Shown in pieces: positions 11,962 through 23,900 of a stretch of 64,000 nucleotides of DNA. Source of the DNA: Marthasterias glacialis (lineage: Eukaryota > Echinodermata > Asteroidea > Forcipulatida > Asteriidae); contig CAJVRT020000003.1 in the NCBI GenBank assembly GCA_911728455.2, positions 62,001-126,000 of the forward strand. Direction: 5' to 3'. The stretch's first letter is position 1. Each line of letters begins with the position of its first letter. Both the position numbers and the translations under genes were made by a program. The notes under the pieces were generated by a model that was not told where the DNA came from, did not search any database, and saw nothing but the letters and a program-made list of their open reading frames with translations.

Positions 11962-14900
11962 GTGAGTAATCACAAAATAAATCTGCTGATCTGGAATGTT
12001 CAAATAGTTGTTAAGTTTTAGTAAATTTATATAATGATGCCAAGTTTTTCAACATGTTAACATTAACACCAAGCTTTTGTTTGTACTGGATTTTTTTTAT
12101 ACAAGTGTACCAACTCATACCTTTTCCTTTTGCTTTCACAGCCATGTTAATTTTTAAATCTCACTTCCACAGTTTTGGTATTACACCTCTTTATTCTTCA
12201 AAACATAGACTATTCACGCCAATGCATTTTGCTAGTTTTACTCAGTGGTGTCAATTGGAATACATGTAGTTCTGATGTAACTAACATTTTAATTCCATGT
12301 TTTTGAACGTCTCAAATTTAATTTCAAACAGCTGCACTTGTTGAATATGTTTAAGTAATTCCATGAATGTCTTTGCTCTTTTCAGGGCGTGGTGTTTTTA
12401 CAACCACACACTTTAACAAAGGAGAGCTTTTACTAGAGTATGTTGGGGAAAGAATTACGAAAAAAGAGGGCCTGAAAAGGGAAAAAGACTACAAGGCCTC
12501 TCAAGGGAGCTTTCTTTTTTTCTTCCACGATGGGCAAGGACCTAAATGGTAAGAAAATAAAGACATTCTATCATGTTCTTCAACATCATCTCTTAGCTTA
12601 TTAATGCCACATGTAGTTATAATCTAAGACTGATACTACACCAGCCACCAACTATTTCGAACATACTCTTGTGTACTGAAAGGTCATCATGGGTGCAAGT
12701 CTTGCCCACTTTTGTTTGTAGCCCCCAACTCGAAAACACCCACAATCATAACAACTATCTCGAGCATAACATTGGTGTGGAGTATTACAAAGAATTGATT
12801 AAACAACTCAAAACCCAAAGCACATGAATTACAAAGTGATTGAACTGTTGCAGTACAATAATGTGTTTCTTTCCTTCCTTCCATTTGTTTTTTAGTATTG
12901 ATGCAACCAATGCAACTGGTCAGGCTCGAATGGTGAATGATGCAGTGGGAAAAGCTGTTAACTGTAAGATGGTTCTTTTTCACGGCAGCATATGTCTCTT
13001 TGCAGTAAAAGATATCCAGCCAGGGAAAGAGTTGCGATATGATTATGGGGTTGTTGATTTACCATGGAGAAAGGTTTGTAACTCTTTATTTTAAATACAC
13101 ATTTTAAATCAGTGTTTTGCTAATGACTTCAGCAGATTAAATTCCCATGCCCAATACCAATGTTCATAACAGGTTCCTCAAAATGTCCTCTCACGCTTGA
13201 GGTGTGACATTGAAGAAAAGATGAAATATTTTGCCATCTGTTAATTTCAGTGTTTTCATTCTACATGATTTTTGTCAACATCATTTGATAACTCGTTCTC
13301 GGTCAGTGAAAACCTGCTATATCATCCAATGAGAAAAAAAAACAACAACAACAAAACCAGGTATTCAGTTGTTGATCAACAAACTAGGTGTTTTATTTCA
13401 AAGAGTTGAAAGGTACATGTATATATCTATTCTACAGAAGAAGAAAAGATCTCAAAGAGCTGGGGAGAAAAAATGTAGCCAAACTGCAGATGGTTCAGCT
13501 GAGGAATATCTAGAAAGTTTAACTTTTTGCGGCCTAAGGAAGGTTAGTAACTATTTACTTGTATTTTCATTTATATCTTTGATTTTAGAACAATTGAAAA
13601 GTGGATGATGTGCAAAATGGTCTAAAAAGTACAGTTCACATGACAATGGGTTTAGAAAGAGGGTCGTCCCTCATCTTGCCTGAAAAGATGAGTCTACTTT
13701 CAGTTTACCTTTTTATGGAAATTTACAGAAAATGCTGTTGCTTCAGATTTGTTAATTGAATAGTAATGTGAAATGCAGCAGCATGTATTTCACATTGTCT
13801 TAGAAGCAAATAACATATACAAATGACTAATTTTCATAGTTTTTGATTTGTCAGCAATGAAATAAAGTCACATTAGTTTTCAGATATCATTTGTATCCAA
13901 TGGTTATAAGAAAACATCCAGTCTTGAACAGCTCCGGTATGTCTTTATCAGCTGTTTAAACAACCCCACGTGACATGCTCTCCACAAATAGAACATCGAT
14001 CAAACTGGAAGGCTCATGAATTTTTGTTTTGGAAGAATAGATTCTACTGGAGTTTATAAATTCCATTTCTTGATTACATGTAAAACCTGTAATTCCCTAA
14101 AATACTTGCAGGAATCATTTGGCCGTAAACAAGGTCAGCCGACATCTGCTACAGATTCAAGCTCTACACCGGCACACAACAACATGAGTGATGCAACGAC
14201 CAATGCTGACAATGACATTGATAATGTTGAACAGGAAGGTAAGGAATCTCTCATTGTTCTATGAGTCTTATGATGAGGTGATTTCAACTGATGAAGCTTG
14301 AAAGAGTTGACAGTTTTTTGGCTACAGAATCCTGCAGTCACACCTCTTTTTTTTTAAGTAGCGTGATATATATGGCCCATATTTACCAATCATATGGTTT
14401 ATCTACTGTGTTTGTCCACACCAGATTGGTCATGACCATGGACCCTCTACCAGAGGGTCCTTGATGAAACTAACACATCTCCTTTCTGTTTCTATGGTAT
14501 ATCTACTGTGTGGGTCCACACTGCATTGGTCATGAAACTGGTCACACATCTCCTTTCTGTTTCTATGGTATATCTACTGTGTGGGTCCACACTGCATTGG
14601 TCATGAAACTGGTCACACATCTCCTTTCTGTTTCTATGGTATATCTACTGTGTGGGTCCACACTGCATTGGTCATGAAACTGGTCATACATCTCCTTTCT
14701 GTTTCTATGGTAAATCTACTGTATGGGTCCACACTGCATTGGTCATGAAACTGGTCACACATCTCCTTTCTGTTTCTATGGTATATCTACTGTGTGGGTC
14801 CACACTGCATTGGTCATGAAACTGGTCACACATCTCCTTTCTGTTTCTATGGTATATCTACTGTGTGGGTCCACACTGCATTGGTCATGAAACTGGTCAC

Positions 14901-17900
14901 ACATCTCCTTTCTGTTTCTATGGTAAATCTACTGTGTGGGTCCACACTGCATTGGTCATGAAACTGGTCACACATCTCCTTTTATGTTTCTATGGTATAT
15001 CTACTGTGTGGGTCCACACTGCATTGGTCATGAAACTGGTCACACATCTCCTTTCTGTTTCTATGGTATATCTACTGTGTGGGTCCACACTGCATTGGTC
15101 ATGAAACTGGTCACACATCTCCTTTCTGTTTCTATGGTAAATCTACTGTGTGGGTCCACACTGCATTGGTCATGAAACTGGTCACACATCTCCTTTCTGT
15201 TTCTATGGTAAATCTACTGTGTGGGTCCACACTGCATTGGTCATGAAACTGTTCACACATCTCTTATCTGATTCTATGGTCCATGGGTTTATCCCCCCAA
15301 GCGGTGAAAAAAAAAAAATTCAGTCGATAGAATAATGACGTTCATATGAAAAAGGTTTATCCTGCTGGTAAGTCTGACGTAGCCGGAAGTTCTGTAGTAA
15401 GGATGTTAATGAACATGCATCCATTAGGTTACACTGCACTTGCAGCTCCAAAACGTCATCACTTTCCAGAGGATAACGGTACAGTAAGAACGCAAGTTTC
15501 GATATCATTCCCCAATTTTCAACACTGACAGCGTCCCAGCTGCAATGCCAACGGCAATGGTGGGGTGTGTCACTCGCGCGTTTAGATTCACCTATAAGCA
15601 AAACCAGCTTCATTTCTAATTTATTGTATTGTCATATGTATGATAATAGTTTCCTTTTAACAAAGGGATGACATTTATGATGTGCTTGGTTTTATGGTTA
15701 CACCAGGATGTATTTACTCAGTGCTTCATCGAGTAAAGCAGGAAAAATCCACAAGCTACTTAGGTGGGATTTGAATTCCTGTGTTACAATACAGCAGATG
15801 TTGTAACGACACAGAGTAGTGTAGATTGTCACCTGAGTAGCTTTTGGATACTTGCGGAAGTATTTACTATAAACTGCTTATCACATATAGCATAAATATT
15901 ATTTATTTCCAATACAATTAAATGTGGTTCCGAAAAGTCACGTGATTTTCAAAGTTAGTTTTACTTCCAGCCGTGTAAAAGTAGTTTACTGAACCAAATT
16001 TAAGTGGTTTTTTATACTATTATTCATGAGTATTTGACAAAAAATACTATGTATTCAGATTATGGATACAAGCTATAAATAATGATGAAAAATCAAACGT
16101 AAGATTCGCTTTCAGAAAGTCCGTGCAGCGGATGAGTGTTTTACTGCGCAGCAGCATGGGAGCTAGCGGAATGTAAACCTTACAGCCAGTGCCCTGTCTC
16201 GTGGGACCAGAGATACAAAGCCCGGGGGCATGACCTTTGACCTTTGACCACTGACCCCATACGCTGACCTTTGACCGCGTTTTGTTTTTTTTCCCATTTT
16301 TCGTTAATTACGTGATATTTTGATGATATTTTTTTTACAAAAACCATTTGAAAATTATTGTCTGTGATTCCATATCACTTAATTTGGTAAACAGCAAGCT
16401 GGTGTGTCCCTTTAACTTAAATACAATTTTTTTTACATAATCATTTCAAATGTAAACATTAAACAAACTTCAAAAATAAGCCAGGCAATTATTCTGTTTT
16501 CTTTTTATTCCCGATCACATTGCCAGTTGAGCATGAAAAGCAAACTGCAGGTATGTGGTTATTCCATAATTTGTTTTCCAGTCCTTCCAACAAACTTCTC
16601 ACAACCAAGGTCATTACATGTACTTTCAGTTTTTGTGGGGAAACCACCTTGAGCCACAGTTACAGTTAATCAAACCCCAAAACAGCGGGGTTGGTGGGGG
16701 TGGGGGGGAATGTGAAGAGATTTTAGAGCTTCAAGAATACCACCTAAGGCTTTGGCATTCTTCATGAATTAACTTATTTAAAAACGTTTAACTAGCATCA
16801 TTGTAACAGATATGTAGATTGTGTGTTTTCATACATTTTCTTTCAATCTTTGACAAAATATCTAATGACTGAATTTGAACAAATTTTCACTAGAGCAAGT
16901 GCACCTGCATTTTTGTATTTAAAAAAATGGGTCTTTTAGGGCAGGAAAATATAACAAATATAAATTTTTGGGACCACAACAACCCTGAAATATGCGTTTC
17001 CCAGCATGCAGCACAGAGCATATTGCAGTGTTTCCACCCCATCTGTGTTTTTCCTAAAGTTAATTGTCTTACATACAGGCTTTAAGTTTTTGTATGCTTA
17101 CAGACTCAAGCCTCATGCAGAATATTTCTGCATGAATGGAATTTCTGTCCACTTAATTAACATTTTGTTAATACAGACCTGTTGTGATCATCACCCTTCT
17201 GTGGTTGCTATTGTACCCAGTTTTAAGTAAATTGCAGTGATGGTGTATTACTTTATAAAGCTGTTGTATTAGTCAGAAATGATCAATGATTGCATGTAAA
17301 TGATTCAATCCTACTGATAACAGATCATAAGGCATATTGTTTATTTAATTTCTATGTTTTTTATTTCTCTTTTTTTAGTAAGAAATTTTAGAGACTGCAA
17401 TCGTTTTTTAAAGGAACTTTGGGTACCAATATTTTGCCAGTCATTTCTAACATTTCTTGTATTTTTTCTATTCATTATTTTGCAGTTCAAAGTCTACATA
17501 GTCAGCCTAAATCTGCAAATGATGTGCTGTTGGAAAAGAAAAGGCTGAAGGTAAGTGCATGCTTGTTTTGGATTCATGTTTTGATCACTTAGAATTAGAA
17601 GACACACTTTGTTTAGACAGTGTACATAAAATTTGTAAGTTTTATGTTGTGGGGATTAGTCAGGTCTTTTAAAAGCATCTATGGGCCGTTCAAACATTTT
17701 TCAACCTTTTAACAGTCATAAGGGCATACTGCTTTAACCCATCAAAGTTGTACATACATTATTAATTTTCTCCCTCAGTGTTGATACATAACATATTGTA
17801 CATTTTATGTCCAAAACTTATCCAGTCAGTTTTCCTTTTGGTTTAGTAATAATTATAACAAAAGGTCACATCCCCTTTCGGTGAAACTTCATTAAAGTAA

Positions 17901-20900
17901 AGGCCTTGTTTAAACAGGTAGGAAAAAGGCTATTTAAGGGGATGTTTTTTCTTTTGTATGTGCTACTTTGTAGTGTAGTGACAACAGGCAATTTCGGTAC
18001 AAAAAGCCAAAATATAATCCTTTTAATTGTGCAGTGTTTCCCACAAAACACAACTCTATAGCATCCATGGTAGAACTGATTAATAATCACTGATATATCA
18101 ATGCGACCCTCTGCTTCAAATAAACGATTACATGCCAAAATTCTGACTAACATCGGCCATTGAGGCAAGCATTTCAATTAGCACACACCTCAACATCAGG
18201 ACACAGTAATTCAAACCAATCTCTCTTTCACTTCACTTTTGTGCATTAACTGTTTTGTGATAAGGGAATAAAAGAATTAAGACAAGATCTTACAAGGCAA
18301 AGACTTGCAGGGTTGTTTGCTGCCTGATTGAAGGACCAAGCCAAAGACAAGGTCCTCTTTTCCATTTAAGATTGAGCCGGTACTTTCTTATTCCCCTTTA
18401 TAAATGCCCGTTTCCTTTAAAGGCAGTAATAATGTAGGAAAATCTGTAAAACTTATTTCCCTGTGATGTCCTCAGGCTCTGTTTTGCAAGGATCGAGTCA
18501 AATTGCACACATGTACTACAACAATGCTTGGCTCAATTTTACCCACATGATCCGCAATGAAATAAAGTCACATTAGTTTTCAGATATCATTTGTATCCAA
18601 TGGTTATAAGAAAACATCCAGACTTGAACAGCTCCGGTATGTCTTTATCAGCTGTTTAAACAACCCCACGTGACATGCTCTCCACAAATAGAACATCGAT
18701 CAAACTGGAAGGCTCATGAATTTTTGTTTTGGAAGAATAGATTCTACTGGAGTTTATAAATTCCATTTCTTGATTACATGTAAAACCTGTAATTCCCTAA
18801 AATACTTGCAGGAATCATTTGGCCGTAAACAAGGTCAGCCGACATCTGCTACAGATTCAAGCTCTACACCGGCACACAACAACATGAGTGATGCAACGAC
18901 CAATGCTGACAATGACATTGATAATGTTGAACAGGAAGGTAAGGAATCTCTCATTGTTCTATGAGTCTTATGATGAGGTGATTTCAACTGATGAAGCTTG
19001 AAAGAGTTGACAGTTTTTTGGCTACAGAATCCTGCAGTCACACCTCTTTTTTTTAAGTAGCGTGATATATATGGCCCATAGTTACCAATCATATGGTTTA
19101 TCTACTGTGTTTGTCCACACCAGATTGGTCATGACCATGGACCCTCTACCAGAGGGTCCTTGATGAAACTAACACATCTCCTTTCTGTTTCTATGGTATA
19201 TCTACTGTGTGGGTCCACACTGCATTGGTCATGAAACTGGTCACACATCTCCTTTCTGTTTCTATGGTAAATCTACTGTGTGGGTCCACACTGCATTGGT
19301 CATGAAACTGGTCACACATCTCCTTTCTGTTTCTATGGTATATCTACTGTGTGGGTCCACACTGCATTGGTCATGAAACTGGTCACACATCTCCTTTCTG
19401 TTTCTATGGTAAATCTACTGTGTGGGTCCACACTGCATTGGTCATGAAACTGGTCACACATCTCCTTTCTGTTTCTATAGTATATCTACTGTGTGGGTCC
19501 ACACTGCATTGGTCATGAAACTGGTCACACATCTCCTTTCTGTTTCTATGGTATATCTACTGTGTGGGTCCACACTGCATTGGTCATGAAACTGGTCACA
19601 CATCTCCTTTCTGTTTCTATGGTATATCTACTGTGTGGGTCCACACTGCATTGGTCATGAAACTGGTCACACATCTCCTTTCTGTTTCTATAGTATATCT
19701 ACTGTGTGGGTCCACACTGCATTGGTCATGAAACTGGTCACACATCTCCTTTCTGTTTCTATGGTAAATCTACTGTGTGGGTCCACACTGTGATCATCAC
19801 CCTTCTGTGGTTGCTATTGTACCCAGTTTTAAGTAAATTGCAGTGATGGTGTATTACTTTATAAAGCTGTTGTATTAGTCAGAAATGATCAATGATTGCA
19901 TGTAAATGATTCAATCCTACTGATAACAAATCATAAGGCATATTGTTTATTTAATTTCTATGTTTTTTATTTCTCTTTTTTTAGTAAGAAATTTTAGAGA
20001 CTGCAATCGTTTTTTAAAGGAACTTTGGGTACCAATATTTTGCCAGTCATTTCTAACATTTCTTGTATTTTTTCTATTCATTATTTTGCAGTTCAAAGTC
20101 TACATAGTCAGCCTAAATCTGCAAATGATGTGCTGTTGGAAAAGAAAAGGCTGAAGGTAAGTGCATGCTTGTTTTGGATTCATGTTTTGATCACTTAGAA
20201 TTAGAAGACACACTTTGTTTAGACAGTGTACATAAAATTTGTAAGTTTTATGTTGTGGGGATTAGTCAGGTCTTTTAAAAGCATCTATGGGCCGTTCAAA
20301 CATTTTTCAACCTTTTAACAGTCATAAGGGCATACTGCTTTAACCCATCAAAGTTGTACATACATTATTAATTTTCTCCCTCAGTGTTGATACATAACAT
20401 ATTGTACATTTTATGTCCAAAACTTATCCAGTCAGTTTTCCTTTTGGTTTAGTAATAATTATAACAAAAGGTCGCATCCCCTTTCGGTGAAACTTCATTA
20501 AAGTAAAGGCCTTGTTTAAACAGGTAGGAAAAAGGCTATTTAAGGGGATGTTTTTTCTTTTGTATGTGCTACTTTGTAGTGTAGTGACAACAGGCAATTT
20601 CGGTACAAAAAGCCAAAATATAATCCTTTTAATTGTGCAGTGTTTCCCACAAAACACAACTCTATAGCATCCATGGTAGAACTGATTAATAATCACTGAT
20701 ATATCAATGCGACCCTCTGCTTCAAATAAACGATTACATGCCAAAATTCTGACTAACATCGGCCATTGAGGCAAGCATTTCAATTAGCACACACCTCAAC
20801 ATCAGGACACAGTAATTCAAACCAATCTCTCTTTCACTTCACTTTTGTGCATTAACTGTTTTGTGATAAGGGAATAAAAGAATTAAGACAAGATCTTACA

Positions 20901-23900
20901 AGGCAAAGACTTGCAGGGTTGTTTGCTGCGTGATTGAAGGACCAAGCCAAAGACAAGGTCCTCTTTTCCATTTAAGATTGAGCCGGTACTTTCTTATTCC
21001 CCTTTATAAATGCCCGTTTCCTTTAAAGGCAGTAATAATGTAGGAAAATCTGTAAAACTTATTTCCCTGTGATGTCCTCAGGCTCTGTTTTGCAAGGATC
21101 GAGTCAAATTGCACACATGTACTACAACAATGCTTGGCTCAATTTTACCCACATGATCCGCAATGAAATAAAGTCACATTAGTTTTCAGATATCATTTGT
21201 ATCCAATGGTTATAAGAAAACATCCAGACTTGAACAGCTCCGGTATGTCTTTATCAGCTGTTTAAACAACCCCACGTGACATGCTCTCCACAAATAGAAC
21301 ATCGATCAAACTGGAAGGCTCATGAATTTTTGTTTTGGAAGAATAGATTCTACTGGAGTTTATAAATTCCATTTCTTGATTACATGTAAAACCTGTAATT
21401 CCCTAAAATACTTGCAGGAATCATTTGGCCGTAAACAAGGTCAGCCGACATCTGCTACAGATTCAAGCTCTACACCGGCACACAACAACATGAGTGATGC
21501 AACGACCAATGCTGACAATGACATTGATAATGTTGAACAGGAAGGTAAGGAATCTCTCATTGTTCTATGAGTCTTATGATGAGGTGATTTCAACTGATGA
21601 AGCTTGAAAGAGTTGACAGTTTTTTGGCTACAGAATCCTGCAGTCACACCTCTTTTTTTTAAGTAGCGTGATATATATGGCCCATAGTTACCAATCATAT
21701 GGTTTATCTACTGTGTTTGTCCACACCAGATTGGTCATGACCATGGACCCTCTACCAGAGGGTCCTTGATGAAACTAACACATCTCCTTTCTGTTTCTAT
21801 GGTATATCTACTGTGTGGGTCCACACTGCATTGGTCATGAAACTGGTCACACATCTCCTTTCTGTTTCTATGGTATATCTACTGTGTGGGTCCACACTGC
21901 ATTGGTCATGAAACTGGTCACACATCTCCTTTCTGTTTCTATGGTAAATCTACTGTGTGGGTCCACACTGCATTGGTCATGAAACTGGTCACACATCTCC
22001 TTTCTGTTTCTATAGTATATCTACTGTGTGGGTCCACACTGCATTGGTCATGAAACTGGTCACACATCTCCTTTCTGTTTCTATGGTAAATCTACTGTGT
22101 GGGTCCACACTGTGATCATCACCCTTCTGTGGTTGCTATTGTACCCAGTTTTAAGTAAATTGCAGTGATGGTGTATTACTTTATAAAGCTGTTGTATTAG
22201 TCAGAAATGATCAATGATTGCATGTAAATGATTCAATCCTACTGATAACAGATCATAAGGCATATTGTTTATTTAATTTCTATGTTTTTTATTTCTCTTT
22301 TTTTAGTAAGAAATTTTAGAGACTGCAATCGTTTTTTAAAGGAACTTTGGGTACCAATATTTTGCCAGTCATTTCTAACATTTCTTGTATTTTTTCTATT
22401 CATTATTTTGCAGTTCAAAGTCTACATAGTCAGCCTAAATCTGCAAATGATGTGCTGTTGGAAAAGAAAAGGCTGAAGGTAAGTGCATGCTTGTTTTGGA
22501 TTCATGTTTTGATCACTTAGAATTAGAAGACACACTTTGTTTAGACAGTGTACATAAAATTTGTAAGTTTTATGTTGTGGGGATTAGTCAGGTCTTTTAA
22601 AAGCATCTATGGGCCGTTCAAACATTTTTCAACCTTTTAACAGTCATAAGGGCATACTGCTTTAACCCATCAAAGTTGTACATACATTATTAATTTTCTC
22701 CCTCAGTGTTGATACATAACATATTGTACATTTTATGTCCAAAACTTATCCAGTCAGTTTTCCTTTTGGTTTAGTAATAATTATAACAAAAGGTCACATC
22801 CCCTTTCGGTGAAACTTCATTAAAGTAAAGGCCTTGTTTAAACAGGTAGGAAAAAGGCTATTTAAGGGGATGTTTTTTCTTTTGTATGTGCTACTTTGTA
22901 GTGTAGTGACAACAGGCAATTTCGGTACAAAAAGCCAAAATATAATCCTTTTAATTGTGCAGTGTTTCCCACAAAACACAACTCTATAGCATCCATGGTA
23001 GAACTGATTAATAATCACTGATATATCAATGCGACCCTCTGCTTCAAATAAACGATTACATGCCAAAATTCTGACTAACATCGGCCATTGAGGCAAGCAT
23101 TTCAATTAGCACACACCTCAACATCAGGACACAGTAATTCAAACCAATCTCTCTTTCACTTCACTTTTGTGCATTAACTGTTTTGTGATAAGGGAATAAA
23201 AGAATTAAGACAAGATCTTACAAGGCAAAGACTTGCAGGGTTGTTTGCTGCCTGATTGAAGGACCAAGCCAAAGACAAGGTCCTCTTTTCCATTTAAGAT
23301 TGAGCCGGTACTTTCTTATTCCCCTTTATAAATGCCCGTTTCCTTTAAAGGCAGTAATAATGTAGGAAAATCTGTAAAACTTATTTCCCTGTGATGTCCT
23401 CAGGCTCTGTTTTGCAAGGATCGAGTCAAATTGCACACATGTACTACAACAATGCTTGGCTCAATTTTACCCACATGATCCGCAATGAAATAAAGTCACA
23501 TTAGTTTTCAGATATCATTTGTATCCAATGGTTATAAGAAAACATCCAGACTTGAACAGCTCCGGTATGTCTTTATCAGCTGTTTAAACAACCCCACGTG
23601 ACATGCTCTCCACAAATAGAACATCGATCAAACTGGAAGGCTCATGAATTTTTGTTTTGGAAGAATAGATTCTACTGGAGTTTATAAATTCCATTTCTTG
23701 ATTACATGTAAAACCTGTAATTCCCTAAAATACTTGCAGGAATCATTTGGCCGTAAACAAGGTCAGCCGACATCTGCTACAGATTCAAGCTCTACACCGG
23801 CACACAACAACATGAGTGATGCAACGACCAATGCTGACAATGACATTGATAATGTTGAACAGGAAGGTAAGGAATCTCTCATTGTTCTATGAGTCTTATG

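Larger units (their letters stand above)
13854..18553 (+). repeat. array unit 1 (4700 bp): exon A1 14112-14238, exon B1 17486-17550
   Basis: First and longest unit. The start is set where similarity to unit 2 begins (phrase GCAATGAAATAAAG at 13854 and 18554). Exon A1 (127 nt, phase 0 to 1) has acceptor ACTTGCAG and donor GAAG|GTAAGG and encodes 42 polar residues (motifs PTSATDSSSTPAHNN and NADNDIDNVEQE). Exon B1 (65 nt, phase 1 to 0) has acceptor ATTTTGCAG and donor AAG|GTAAGT and encodes a short Lys/Leu-ended segment (ANDVLLEKKRLK). Both look disordered. Unlike later units, this one keeps about 1.9 kb (15290-17177) between its minisatellite and exon B. Confidence 0.85.

Noticed and set aside
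14398..15285. CRISPR-like array
   Set aside because: The 71-bp copies are adjacent with no unique spacers, and the DNA is eukaryotic.
14865..15335. 79-residue repetitive frames over the 71-bp minisatellite
   Set aside because: 71 is not a multiple of 3, so the frame shifts at every copy; the repeat is non-coding.
17866..18177. Repeated 103-residue minus-strand frame in each unit
   Set aside because: It lies in an intron of the plus-strand gene, has no domain and is copied only because the unit is copied.
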